Shown: one piece after another, positions 24,037-31,480 of the stretch
Layout: the number at the start of each line of letters is the position of its first letter
Position numbering within the stretch: the stretch's first letter is position 1
Assembly: GCA_910587835.1 (NCBI GenBank)
Contig: CAJUNQ010000083.1
Coordinates: 1-31,480 of the forward strand
Direction of reading: 5' to 3'
Source: an uncultured Oscillospiraceae bacterium
GTDB taxonomy: Bacteria; Bacillota; Clostridia; Oscillospirales; Acutalibacteraceae
Length of the DNA: 31,480 nucleotides
Program-made: the position numbers and the translations under genes
Notes under the pieces: model-generated
What the model saw: only the letters and a program-made list of their open reading frames with translations
What the model was told of the DNA's origin: nothing
Databases searched by the model: none

Positions 24037-25782
24037 ATGAAAAGAAAGACCAAGATTATCTGCACCCTGGGCCCTGCCACCGAAGACGAGAGCGTTCTGC
24101 GCCGGCTGATGCTGGGCGGGATGAACGCCGCCCGGTTCAATTTCTCCCATCTGGACCATGCCGACGCCCGGCAGAAGCTGGACACGGTCATTCGCCTGCG
24201 GGAGGAGCTGGGCCTGCCCATTGCCACGATTCTGGACACCAAGGGCCCGGAGATTCGGGTGGGAAGCTTTGCCGAAGGGCCCATTGAGCTCCATCCAGGG
24301 GACAGCTTCACCCTCACCACCCGGGAGGTGCCCGGAGACAACCAGACTGTCTCCATCAGCTACCAGGACCTGCCCCGGGACCTGAAGCCCGGCGCCCGGG
24401 TGCTCATTGACGACGGCCTGGTGGAGATGAAAGCCGAGCGGGTGTCTGACACGGACATTGTGTGCACGGTTATCAACGGGGGCCGGGTCTCCAACCATAA
24501 GGGCATCAATGTGCCCGGCGCCAAGCTCTCCATGCCCTTTATCAGCGAGCGGGACCGGGCTGACATCATCTTTGGCATTGAGAACGGGTTTGACTTTATC
24601 GCCGCCTCCTTTACCCGCTCTGCTGCCGACATTCTGGAAATCCGCGAGATTTTAAAGGAATACCAGTGTACGACCGTTAATATTATTGCGAAAATCGAGA
24701 ACATGGAGGGCGTTAACAACATCGACGACATCCTCCGGGTAGCTGACGGCATTATGGTGGCCCGGGGAGACATGGGGGTGGAGATTCCCTTCCAGGACGT
24801 GCCTGTGCTTCAGAAGCAGCTGATTAAAAAGTCGTACCTGGCGGGCAAGCAGGTGGTCACCGCCACCCAGATGCTGGACTCCATGATGAAAAACCCCCGT
24901 CCCACCCGGGCCGAGGCCACAGATGTCGCCAACGCTATTTATGACGGCACCAGCTGCATCATGCTCTCCGGCGAGACCGCCGCAGGCCTGTACCCGGTGG
25001 AGGCTTTGGAGACCATGGTCCACATTGCCGAAAAGGCGGAGCAGAGCATTGACTATGTCCGCCGGTTCAACTCCCGGGATAACAGCGATGTGGCCTTTGA
25101 CGTGACCAATGCCATCTCCCACGCCACCTGCACCACTGCCCACGACCTGGAAGCCCGGGCCATCATTACAGTCACCAAGTCTGGGGTCACAGCACGGCAG
25201 CTCAGCAAATTCCGGCCCCTTTACCCCATTGTGGGCTGCACCACCGAGGAGAACGTCTGCCGCCAGCTGAACCTCTCCTGGGGCGTGACCCCCCTGCTCA
25301 TCGCCGAGGAGAGCGACACCGACGCTCTGTTCGACCACGCGGTAGAGGCCGCCCAGCAAGCAGGGCTGGTGCACAGCGGGGACATTGTGGTGATCACCGC
25401 CGGCATGCCTCTGGGAGTCTCCGGCACCACCAACATGATGAAGGTCCATGTGGTGGGCCATGTGCTGCTCACCGGCCAGGGCGTCACCGAAAAGACCGTC
25501 TCGGCCCGGCTATGCGTGTGCAAGCATCTGGAGCACCTAAAGGAGCGCTTCCGGGACGGGGACATTATCGTTGTGCCGGAGACGGACAACTCTATCGTGG
25601 ACTATATGCGCCGGGCCTCTGGCATCATCACCGAGTCGGCGGGGCCCAACACCCACGCGGCCATAGCGGGCCTGGCCATGGATAAGCCTGTGATCACCGG
25701 CGCGGCCCACGCCACCCGCATCCTCAAGGGCGGCGCGGTGGTCACCCTGGACGCCGGAACCGGACGGGTGAGCGTGTGCTGA
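24037..25782 (+). CDS. pyk: Pyruvate kinase with C-terminal PEP-utilizer domain
   Basis: This enzyme of 581 residues makes pyruvate and ATP from phosphoenolpyruvate in the last step of glycolysis. Clear marks: RKTKIICTLGPAT at the start, NFSH, the Mg/K-binding MVARGDMGVEIP segment, and ATQMLDSMMKNPRPTRAEATD followed by LSGETAAG. The C-terminal ~105 residues (GPNTHAAIAGLAMDKPVITG) form the extra PEP-utilizer-like domain found in many Firmicute enzymes, which explains the length above the usual 470. The ATG at 24037 is preferred, since AAGGAG lies eight bases before it; a GTG at 24028 directly abuts the ribosome site. It has its own consensus promoter. The next gene follows after 63 bases without a terminator, so read-through is possible. 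Confidence 0.97.
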   Translation: MKRKTKIICTLGPATEDESVLRRLMLGGMNAARFNFSHLDHADARQKLDTVIRLREELGLPIATILDTKGPEIRVGSFAEGPIELHPGDSFTLTTREVPGDNQTVSISYQDLPRDLKPGARVLIDDGLVEMKAERVSDTDIVCTVINGGRVSNHKGINVPGAKLSMPFISERDRADIIFGIENGFDFIAASFTRSAADILEIREILKEYQCTTVNIIAKIENMEGVNNIDDILRVADGIMVARGDMGVEIPFQDVPVLQKQLIKKSYLAGKQVVTATQMLDSMMKNPRPTRAEATDVANAIYDGTSCIMLSGETAAGLYPVEALETMVHIAEKAEQSIDYVRRFNSRDNSDVAFDVTNAISHATCTTAHDLEARAIITVTKSGVTARQLSKFRPLYPIVGCTTEENVCRQLNLSWGVTPLLIAEESDTDALFDHAVEAAQQAGLVHSGDIVVITAGMPLGVSGTTNMMKVHVVGHVLLTGQGVTEKTVSARLCVCKHLEHLKERFRDGDIIVVPETDNSIVDYMRRASGIITESAGPNTHAAIAGLAMDKPVITGAAHATRILKGGAVVTLDAGTGRVSVC

Positions 25783-25845
25783 CAGTCCGGCTTGCCAGTT
25801 GTAAAAATGTAAGCCAATGATAAAAACACAAGGAGGTTCCTTCTC

Positions 25846-26373
25846 ATGACAGACCAGGAAATGATGAATCAGCTTGAGAGCATGAAAGAGGCCATGCTGA
25901 ACGGCTTCGCGGCGTTGACTGAGAAGATTGACAGTGTCGAGCAGCGCATGACTGAGAAAATCGACAGCGTTGAACAGCGTATGACTGAGAAAATCGACGG
26001 CGTTGAGCAGCGTATGACTGAGAAAATCGACAGCGTTGAACAGCGTATGACTGAGAAAATCGACGGCGTTGAGCAGCGTATGACTGACCGGCAGAACCAG
26101 TTCGAGGAGCATATGCTGGAAGAGTTCCGCAAGGTGATGGAGACCATGGACGCCAGATTCTCCCAGCAGGACCAGAAGCTGGCCGAGTCCATCCACGAGG
26201 TCAAGGTCTACATGGAGCTGGCTGTGGGCAACCGGGTCAGCGCCCTGTATGAGGGCTATGAGATCGAGCACTCCCACCGGGTGGGCCTGGAACGGGACTC
26301 CCGGTGGATGCAGCGGCAGCTTGAGGACATTCGGACGCGCCTGAGCCTGCTGGAAAACAAAGAAACCGCCTGA
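25846..26373 (+). CDS. Coiled-coil protein with 11-residue repeats
   Basis: This 175-residue protein is charged throughout, with no signal peptide, membrane helix or enzyme motif. Residues 24-78 are five near-perfect copies of an 11-residue unit (M/LTEKID[S/G]VEQR), then a degenerate sixth (MTDRQNQFEEH). An 11-residue (hendecad) period gives a nearly straight, slightly right-handed coiled coil, so a rod-like oligomer is expected. The rest (~90-175) is also predicted helical and ends in DIRTRLSLLENKE. AGGAGG precedes the ATG with good spacing. It lies 43 bases ahead of an SPFH-type membrane protein on the same strand, and a scaffold or partner role there is a guess. The number of repeats probably varies between strains. 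The family is not recognised. Confidence 0.82.
   Translation: MTDQEMMNQLESMKEAMLNGFAALTEKIDSVEQRMTEKIDSVEQRMTEKIDGVEQRMTEKIDSVEQRMTEKIDGVEQRMTDRQNQFEEHMLEEFRKVMETMDARFSQQDQKLAESIHEVKVYMELAVGNRVSALYEGYEIEHSHRVGLERDSRWMQRQLEDIRTRLSLLENKETA
25915..26079 (+). repeat. Five tandem 33-base coding repeats
   Basis: Units start at 25915, 25948, 25981, 26014 and 26047. The later units are almost identical in DNA sequence and alternate between GAC AGC GTT GAA and GAC GGC GTT GAG forms, so units 2/4 and 3/5 match each other best. This suggests that a 66-base pair was duplicated recently. Copy number is likely to change by slippage or recombination. Confidence 0.9.
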
Positions 26374-26416
26374 GCGGCCAACCTCTGAATTTTATTTCAG
26401 GAAAGGAACAAAATCT

Positions 26417-27340
26417 ATGTCATTTTTTAAAAAGAAGCCCGACTATATTAACGCCGACGGCGAGCCTGTGGTCAAGCGGGGCATTCCCAGGTTCATCCCC
26501 CTTATTATTGTCATTGTGGCTGTGCTGGCCTTTTCCTCCTCCTGTTTCACAGTGGTCAGCGCCGGGCATACAGGGGTGGTATCCACCTTCGGCAAGGTCA
26601 GCGAGAATGTGCTGCAGGAGGGCTTTCATGTAAAGCTGCCCTGGCAGCGGGTCACGAAAATGGACAACCGCATTGTCAAGCTGGAGGTCTCCACCGAGGC
26701 CTTCAGCTCAGACCTGCAGACCGTCAATGTCAACCTGGCGGTAAACTACCGGGTGGACACTGCCAAGTCCTATTCTATTGTAAAAAACGTGGGCACCAAC
26801 TACGAGAGCGTGCTGATGACCCCTGCGGTGAACGAGGTGATGAAGTCTATTATGGCCCAGTACACCGCCGAGCAGAGCATTACCAACCGGAACATCATCT
26901 CCTCCGCTTTGCTGGACGAGCTCAACAACAAGCTTTCCGACAGCGGCATCTATGTGTCGGACATCAACATCATTGACTTTGACTTCTCCGATGTGTATGT
27001 GCAGGCCATTGAGGCCAAGCAGGTGGCCGAGCAGGAGAAGCTGCGGGCCAAAATCGAGCAGGACCAGCTGACCATGGAAAAGGAGGCGGAAGCCTCCCGC
27101 CGGGTGATTGACGCGGAGGCCGCCGCAGAGGTGGCCCGCATTGAGGCCGAGGCCGCTGCCTATGCCGGCGAGAAAGAGGCTGTTGCCAACGAAAAGATCG
27201 CCGCCTCCCTGACCCAGCCCCTGATCGACTACTACAAAATTCAGAAGTGGAACGGCCAGCTGCCCACTGTCACCGGCGCGGACACCATCATCCGCATGGA
27301 CGATGTGGGGGCCACGCCTGCGCCTCAGAACGGGGAATAA
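26417..27340 (+). CDS. SPFH/Band 7 (prohibitin-like) membrane protein
   Basis: This 307-residue protein has a short basic cytoplasmic start (MSFFKKKPDY), one transmembrane helix (about 24-45) and an SPFH domain (GHTGVVSTFGKV ... EGFHVKLPWQRVTKMD, about 50-215). A long Ala/Glu-rich helix follows (EAEASRRVIDAEAAAEVARI, about 205-265). The pattern is closest to HflC/prohibitin-type proteins. These form large rings or patches in the membrane that organise lipids or regulate membrane proteases. The end (ATPAPQNGE) is a flexible tail. AGGAAAGG precedes the ATG. It follows the hendecad coiled-coil gene by 43 bases and is followed after 40 bases by the DAHP synthase gene. No hflK partner is seen, so it probably makes homo-oligomers. 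Confidence 0.92.
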   Translation: MSFFKKKPDYINADGEPVVKRGIPRFIPLIIVIVAVLAFSSSCFTVVSAGHTGVVSTFGKVSENVLQEGFHVKLPWQRVTKMDNRIVKLEVSTEAFSSDLQTVNVNLAVNYRVDTAKSYSIVKNVGTNYESVLMTPAVNEVMKSIMAQYTAEQSITNRNIISSALLDELNNKLSDSGIYVSDINIIDFDFSDVYVQAIEAKQVAEQEKLRAKIEQDQLTMEKEAEASRRVIDAEAAAEVARIEAEAAAYAGEKEAVANEKIAASLTQPLIDYYKIQKWNGQLPTVTGADTIIRMDDVGATPAPQNGE

Positions 27341-27380
27341 TCTTCTCTGAGAACAAAAACCAAACGAAAGGGTGATACCC

Positions 27381-28412
27381 ATGTCCATGACGCTCAACCG
27401 CCAGCTGCCCCTGCCCGCTGATTTGAAAGCCCAATACCCCCTCTCCCCTGCCATTCAGGCCATGAAGGCCAGGCGGGACCAGGAGATCCGGGCCGTGTTT
27501 GAGGGGAAGTCGGACCAGTTCATTGTCATCATCGGCCCCTGCTCTGCTGACAACGAGGACGCAGTGCTGGACTATGTCCACCGCCTGGCAGAGCTCAACG
27601 AGGCGGTGAAGGACCGGCTGGTGCTCATCCCTCGGGTGTACACCAACAAGCCCCGCACCACTGGCCAGGGCTATAAGGGTATGCTCCACCAGCCCTCTCC
27701 CGACAAGGCCCCGGACCTGTTGGAGGGCATTATTGCCATCCGGCGGATGCACATCCGGGTGATGGAGGAGTGCGGCCTTACTGCTGCCGACGAGATGCTC
27801 TACCCCGAAAACCGCAGCTACCTGGACGATGTGCTGTGCTATGAGGCAGTGGGGGCCCGGTCCGTGGAGAACCAGCAGCACCGCCTCACCGCCAGCGGCA
27901 TGGACATTCCCGTGGGCATGAAGAACCCCACCAGCGGCGACCTGTCCGTTATGCTCAACTCCATTCAGGCGGCTCAGAGCTCCCACAATTTCCTTTACCG
28001 GGGCTGGGACGCCACTACGGCAGGCAACCCGCTGGCCCACGCCATTCTTCGGGGCGGGGTGGACAAGTACGGCACCTGTGTGCCCAACTACCACTATGAG
28101 GACCTGAAACGCCTCTCAGAGCTTTACGGAGAGCGGGACCTGAAGAACCCGGCCGTGATTGTAGACGTGAACCACTCCAATTCGGACAAAAAGTATAAGG
28201 AGCAGGTGCGCATTGTCAGCGAGGTGCTCCACAGCCGGAGCTACAGCCCGGAGCTCCGCCGCCTGATCAAGGGCGTGATGATTGAGAGCTATTTGGAGGA
28301 GGGCTGTCAGCCCATTGAGGGAGAGCGGGTATACGGCAAGTCTATCACCGATCCCTGCCTGGGCTGGGCAGACACCCGAAGGCTTATTCTGACCATGGCG
28401 GAGAGGGCCTGA
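27381..28412 (+). CDS. 3-deoxy-7-phosphoheptulonate (DAHP) synthase, AroFGH type
   Basis: This 343-residue enzyme condenses phosphoenolpyruvate with erythrose-4-phosphate, the first committed step of the shikimate pathway to aromatic amino acids. Type I-alpha marks: FIVIIGPCSADNEDAVLDY (about 47-65), the substrate-binding KPRTTGQGYKGM loop (about 90-101; the E. coli-type enzymes read KPRTTVGWKG), AIGARSVENQQHR-like GARSVENQQHRLTASG, NPTSGD, and DVNHSNSDK near the end. The ATG at 27381 has AAAGGG eight bases upstream; a GTG three codons earlier overlaps the site. It lies 40 bases after the SPFH gene and 62 before a NUDIX gene, so co-transcription is possible without a functional link. Which aromatic amino acid inhibits it cannot be told. 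Confidence 0.95.
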   Translation: MSMTLNRQLPLPADLKAQYPLSPAIQAMKARRDQEIRAVFEGKSDQFIVIIGPCSADNEDAVLDYVHRLAELNEAVKDRLVLIPRVYTNKPRTTGQGYKGMLHQPSPDKAPDLLEGIIAIRRMHIRVMEECGLTAADEMLYPENRSYLDDVLCYEAVGARSVENQQHRLTASGMDIPVGMKNPTSGDLSVMLNSIQAAQSSHNFLYRGWDATTAGNPLAHAILRGGVDKYGTCVPNYHYEDLKRLSELYGERDLKNPAVIVDVNHSNSDKKYKEQVRIVSEVLHSRSYSPELRRLIKGVMIESYLEEGCQPIEGERVYGKSITDPCLGWADTRRLILTMAERA

Positions 28413-28474
28413 GGCTTGGGTGTGCCGCCGGGAGGCCCCTCTTGCGATTCTATTGACAGAGAGAAGGAGAGCTT

Positions 28475-28951
28475 ATGATACGAAACTCAGCCAAGGCCCT
28501 GATACTAAAGGACGGCAAGCTGCTGCTGAACAGCCATTTGACCAGTACAGGAGAGCTCTACTACGATTTACCCGGCGGCGGGCAGAACCCCTATGAGACT
28601 ATGGAGGAGGCAGTGGTCCGGGAGGTGCGGGAGGAGACCGGGCTTAGGGTAGAGCCGGTGCGGTTTGCGGCGTTGTGCGAGGAGATCTTCACCAACGAGG
28701 ACATGCGGCGGCGTTTTCCCCAATACTGCCACCGGTGCATGCACATCTTTCTGGTGAGGGTACTGCCCGGGCCGGTGGGGGAGAAATCAGAGCCGGACTT
28801 TCAGCAGACCGGCAGCGCCTGGTTCACCCCCCAGGAGGCGGAAGCCCTGCCCCTGGTGCCCCTTCAGCTCCGGGGCCGGGTGGCCCAGGTGTTGAACGCC
28901 CCCGGGCCGGTATATCTGGGCAGCATCCGGCGGGACGAGGTTGTTATGTAG
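28475..28951 (+). CDS. NUDIX hydrolase
   Basis: The product is 158 residues, cytoplasmic. The complete NUDIX box spans residues 35-57 (GGQNPYETMEEA then REVREETGL), matching Gx5Ex7REUxEExGU, which binds Mg and cuts nucleoside diphosphates linked to another group. The start MIRNSAKALILKDGKLLL is the usual first strand of the fold. The C-terminal part has PLVPLQLRGRVAQVL and a short tail. AAGGAGAG lies six bases before the ATG. It is downstream of the DAHP synthase gene and ahead of a small regulator gene. Family members range from mutT-like cleaners to ADP-ribose or RNA-cap enzymes; the substrate is not indicated. Confidence 0.93.
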   Translation: MIRNSAKALILKDGKLLLNSHLTSTGELYYDLPGGGQNPYETMEEAVVREVREETGLRVEPVRFAALCEEIFTNEDMRRRFPQYCHRCMHIFLVRVLPGPVGEKSEPDFQQTGSAWFTPQEAEALPLVPLQLRGRVAQVLNAPGPVYLGSIRRDEVVM

Positions 28952-29067
28952 CCGGCAGGCCTTGGAGGGGGCAACAGACCGTTGCTTTTCTTTTGGGGGC
29001 AAATGCGGTATGATATTGTCAATACCTGAAAAAAGCCATTCACCAAACCCGAAGGGAGCGCGCGCAA

Positions 29068-29508
29068 ATGGAAACCAAAGACGTAATCGCAGAATTGAGA
29101 GGAAGACAGGGACTCTCCCAAAGCCAGCTGGCTGAGAAGGTGTTTGTCACCCGCCAGGCGGTCAGCCGCTGGGAGAACGGGGAGACCACCCCGGACATAG
29201 CGGCTCTGAAGCTGCTGTCTCAGCTGTTTGATGTGTCCATCAACACCCTGCTGGGCTCGCCCCGGCAGCTGGTTTGCCAGTGCTGCGGCATGCCCCTGGA
29301 CGACGCCAGCATCAGCCGGGAGCCGGACGGGAGCTTTAATGAGGACTACTGCAAGTGGTGCTATACGGACGGCTCTTTTGTCTACAGCAGTATGGAGGAG
29401 CTGCTGGACTTTCTGGTGGACCACATGTCCAACCAGGAGTTTCCTCCCGAAAAGGCCCGGGAATATTTCTCTCAGCAGCTGCCCCGGCTGGGCCATTGGG
29501 CCAAATAG
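29068..29508 (+). CDS. XRE-family regulator with zinc-ribbon domain
   Basis: This 146-residue protein has an N-terminal helix-turn-helix of the XRE/Cro type (residues ~6-60; LSQSQLAEKVFVTRQAVSRW). A C-terminal zinc-ribbon-type domain follows, with Cys pairs C70/C73 (CQCCGMPL) and C95/C98 (CKWC), then SMEELLDFLVDHM and an acidic-aromatic helix. The combination of HTH_3 with a putative zinc-ribbon domain is common in Clostridia. It would bind DNA, perhaps sensing metal or redox state through the Cys cluster; that is an inference. AAGGGAG lies before the ATG at a normal distance. It follows the NUDIX gene by 116 bases and ends just before a strong terminator. Its targets are unknown. Confidence 0.9.
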   Translation: METKDVIAELRGRQGLSQSQLAEKVFVTRQAVSRWENGETTPDIAALKLLSQLFDVSINTLLGSPRQLVCQCCGMPLDDASISREPDGSFNEDYCKWCYTDGSFVYSSMEELLDFLVDHMSNQEFPPEKAREYFSQQLPRLGHWAK

Positions 29509-29522
29509 TCAGAAAAAATACC

Positions 29523-29560
29523 AAGCCCGCCCCGTTTGCAGCAGGGGGCGGGCTTTTTTT
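29523..29560 (+). terminator. Strong terminator after the XRE-type gene
   Basis: AAGCCCGCCCC pairs with GGGGCGGGCTT around an 11-base loop, followed by a run of seven T's. It lies 15 bases past the stop codon. Confidence 0.93.
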
Positions 29561-29790
29561 ATTTCTGCTTCACTTGGGTAGAAATTGGGAAGTCATTCTC
29601 TCCATGCTTGACCACGGCGAACCAGGCGATGGAAAAATACTATCCTCTTGTTTTCATTTCTTCCGATATTGTCGGCGGAGGAAGCGTCTTTATCTGAATG
29701 GACAGCGCCCTTCGCTCTGTATACTGGGACGGCCTCTGCCGCGCATTTTGGCTTTCTTCAGAGTTTTTTCCTGATTCCTGCTATTTCTGG

Positions 29791-29819
29791 TTGCACAAAC
29801 CCCTGTTTTGCGGTAAAAT
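29791..29819 (+). promoter_or_regulatory. Promoter of rnfC
   Basis: TTGCAC (29791-29796) and TAAAAT (29814-29819) are spaced by 17 bases. The start point would be near 29826, about 73 bases before the rnfC ATG. Confidence 0.7.
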
Positions 29820-29898
29820 GAATTTGTGAATTTTTTTTGAAGGAATCCGGGCAGCGGCGTTTTCTCTCCCGCCCGCCCAAGAAAGGATCGTGACGATT

Positions 29899-31242
29899 AT
29901 GGAGCAATTCCCCAAGCGCCCGTTCAAAACCCATGGCGGTGCGCCGGTTCCCCACCACAAGAACACCTGGCAGGCCCAGTCCGCTGTGATGCCGCCGCCC
30001 GCCCGGGTGGTTCTGCCCATGCAGCAGCACATCGGCGCGCCCTGCGTACCCACTGTGAAAAAAGGCGACCATGTATATGTGGGTCAGGTGGTGGGTGACA
30101 GCGAGGCCTTTGTCAGCGCCCCCATTCACGCCTCTGTGTCAGGCACTGTGGCAGAGGTCACTCAGGTCATGCTCACCGGCGACCGGCCGGTAGACGCTGT
30201 TGTCATTGACTCGGACGGGCTAATGGAGCCGGACCCGGCCATTCAACCCCCCGCCCCCATCACAGACAAAAAATCCCTGGCCGCAGCGGCCCGAGCTTCC
30301 GGGCTGGTGGGGCTGGGGGGCGCGGGCTTCCCGGCCCATGTGAAGCTGAATGTGCCCGAAGGCAAGAATATCGACACCCTCATCATCAATGTGGCCGAGT
30401 GCGAGCCCTATGTCACCAGCGACCACCGGGAGGCCCTGGAGAACGGCAAAAACGTTCTGGACGGCATCTATAAGGTGAAGGAGATTCTGGACGTGCACCG
30501 GGTGCTCATCGCGGTGGAGGACAACAAGCCCGACGTCATCCAGAAGCTCACAGAGATTGCGGACAACCCCCAAATGGACCCCAAGGACGAGGTGCGGGTG
30601 CTGGCCCTGAAAAGCCGCTATCCCCAGGGCGCGGAGAAGGTGCTGGTGCAGGCCTGCACCGGCCGCATGGTGCCTGCCGGGGCCCTGCCCGCCGATGTGG
30701 GCTGTCTGGTGATGAACATTGCCTCGGTGTCATTTTTGGCAAGCTATATGCGCACGGGCATGCCCCTCACCCAAAAGCGGGTGACGATTGACGGTTCGGC
30801 GGTGAAGAACCCCCAGAACGTGATTGTCCCCATTGGCACGCCCATTGACGATGTGATGGCGTTCTGCGGGGGCTACCGCTCGGAGCCGAAAAAGATGCTG
30901 ATGGGCGGGCCCATGATGGGCATTGCCATCACTGGGGGCCAGCTGCCCATTCTGAAGCAGAACAACGCCATTCTGGCCTTTGATGAAAAAGAGGCCAGAA
31001 TGTACGACACCACAGACTGCATTCGCTGCGGCAGGTGCGTGGCAGCCTGCCCCATGAACCTGATGCCCACCAAGTTGGAAAAAGCCGCCCAGAAAAAGGA
31101 CGTGGAGGCCCTTTTGGAGCTGGACGTGATGACCTGCATGGAGTGCGGCTGCTGCGCCTTCTCCTGCCCGGCAGGGCGAAGACTGGTGCAGAGCATCCGC
31201 ATGGGCAAGGCCTATGTCAAAAAAGCCAGCCAGAAGAAATGA
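29899..31242 (+). CDS. rnfC: RnfC, subunit of the ferredoxin:NAD+ oxidoreductase (Rnf) complex
   Basis: This 447-residue subunit is a membrane-peripheral protein of the Rnf complex, which couples electron flow between ferredoxin and NAD to ion pumping. Seen here: the N-terminal barrel-sandwich segment (THGGAPVPHHKN, residues 11-22), the NuoF-like nucleotide-binding loop GLVGLGGAGFPAHVKL (135-150), AECEPYVTSDH (167-176), and two ferredoxin-type clusters (C374/377/380/384 and C413/416/419/423). The length of about 440 is normal for Clostridia. The ATG at 29899 is chosen because AAAGGA is eleven bases upstream and the product then starts MEQFPKRPF; a GTG at 29890 is too close to the site. It has its own promoter. 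Normally rnfD, G, E, A and B follow directly; here the next 238 bases hold repeats and no start of rnfD. Confidence 0.96.
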   Translation: MEQFPKRPFKTHGGAPVPHHKNTWQAQSAVMPPPARVVLPMQQHIGAPCVPTVKKGDHVYVGQVVGDSEAFVSAPIHASVSGTVAEVTQVMLTGDRPVDAVVIDSDGLMEPDPAIQPPAPITDKKSLAAAARASGLVGLGGAGFPAHVKLNVPEGKNIDTLIINVAECEPYVTSDHREALENGKNVLDGIYKVKEILDVHRVLIAVEDNKPDVIQKLTEIADNPQMDPKDEVRVLALKSRYPQGAEKVLVQACTGRMVPAGALPADVGCLVMNIASVSFLASYMRTGMPLTQKRVTIDGSAVKNPQNVIVPIGTPIDDVMAFCGGYRSEPKKMLMGGPMMGIAITGGQLPILKQNNAILAFDEKEARMYDTTDCIRCGRCVAACPMNLMPTKLEKAAQKKDVEALLELDVMTCMECGCCAFSCPAGRRLVQSIRMGKAYVKKASQKK

Positions 31243-31316
31243 CACTTATCGCGGGCGATAGGCCCACCGGTAAAAACCGCCTCAGAAGCGCGACGTAAAA
31301 GTTTTTTGGAGTTCTT

Positions 31317-31341
31317 AGAACCTTTTTACAAAAAATGTTCT
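31317..31341 (+). terminator. AT-rich hairpin after rnfC
   Basis: AGAAC and TTTTT pair with AAAAA and GTTCT, with one unpaired base on each side, around a 3-base loop. There is no T-run after it. It may be a weak terminator or the outer part of the repeat element that follows. Confidence 0.35.
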
Positions 31342-31373
31342 AGGGCTTGTTTGAAAATAGAGGAAATGACGGA

Positions 31374-31480
31374 TTTTTGACCAGAAGCGGTCAGCTTCAA
31401 GGAGAAAACCGCAAGGAATACTTGCGTATTACGAGGATTTTCGACGCAGGAGATGGCTGCTTCTGGGTAAAAAGACGGCG
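31374..31480. repeat. Imperfect palindromic repeat element, cut by window end
   Basis: CCAGAAGC (31381-31388) and GCTTCTGG (31459-31466) are perfect inverted arms, and the flanks also pair partly (ATTTTTGA against GTAAAAAG). Inside, GAAAACC (31404-31410) faces GGATTTTC (31435-31442), and CGCAAG / CTTGCG (31410-31426) form a tight 6-bp hairpin. The nested design, its place between genes and lack of a protein suggest a mobile palindromic repeat (MITE- or REP-like) or a structured RNA. I could not find a second copy in this window. Confidence 0.5.

Larger units (their letters stand above)
29509..29898. other. Intergenic region with terminator and rnfC promoter
   Basis: It holds the terminator at 29523-29560 and the promoter at 29791-29819. 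Between 29570 and 29780 I see no gene, repeat or recognisable RNA element. Confidence 0.7.

Noticed and set aside
25915..26079. CRISPR-like 33-base repeats
   Set aside because: The units are directly adjacent without spacers, stay in frame and encode an 11-residue coiled-coil repeat.

Overview
This window looks like a chromosome segment from a strictly anaerobic, moderately GC-rich Clostridia-type Firmicute, probably a gut Oscillospiraceae relative (Flavonifractor/Oscillibacter-like). The evidence is the RnfC subunit of the ferredoxin:NAD oxidoreductase, Lpl-type sugar ABC operons without their own ATPase, strong AGGAGG ribosome sites, a T-box-like motif and a clostridial [4Fe-4S] ene-reductase. 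The taxon is inferred by eye; no search was run.

Layout. 1-2730 is a decayed accessory stretch: the end of a Fic protein, a frameshifted heme-membrane/FMN-binding gene, an IS5-type transposase relic and a permease relic that fuses the starts of an lplB-like and an lplC-like gene. 2759-3538 is an intact MBL-fold hydrolase. 4294-8401 (minus strand) is a sugar ABC operon (lipoprotein, two permeases, unknown membrane protein) with a good promoter. 8614-8898 encodes a small secreted Cys-rich protein.

9346-18714 is the most coherent accessory system. Two tandem GH32-like enzymes lead an operon that continues with two LplB/LplC-type permeases and a large LplA-type binding lipoprotein. A divergent LacI-family regulator and a convergent GH172 (DUF2961) enzyme flank it. 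None of the three enzymes has a signal peptide, so imported oligosaccharides are probably cut inside the cell. GH172 enzymes act on alpha-D-fructofuranose or D-arabinofuranose linkages, and GH32 enzymes act on fructosides. A locus for difructose dianhydrides or related furanosides is therefore a reasonable hypothesis. A perfect 18-bp LacI-type palindrome and a second imperfect copy lie between the divergent promoters.

18715-20191 is mostly non-coding and holds several palindromes and a perfect match to the T-box core. It leads into a two-gene operon (alpha/beta-hydrolase esterase plus [4Fe-4S]/FMN/FAD ene-reductase, 20192-23141), which could hydrolyse and then reduce an unsaturated ester.

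24037-31242 is mostly housekeeping: pyruvate kinase, a repeat-built coiled-coil protein next to an SPFH membrane protein, DAHP synthase, a NUDIX hydrolase, an XRE/zinc-ribbon regulator and rnfC. The window ends in a palindromic repeat element placed where rnfD would normally follow.
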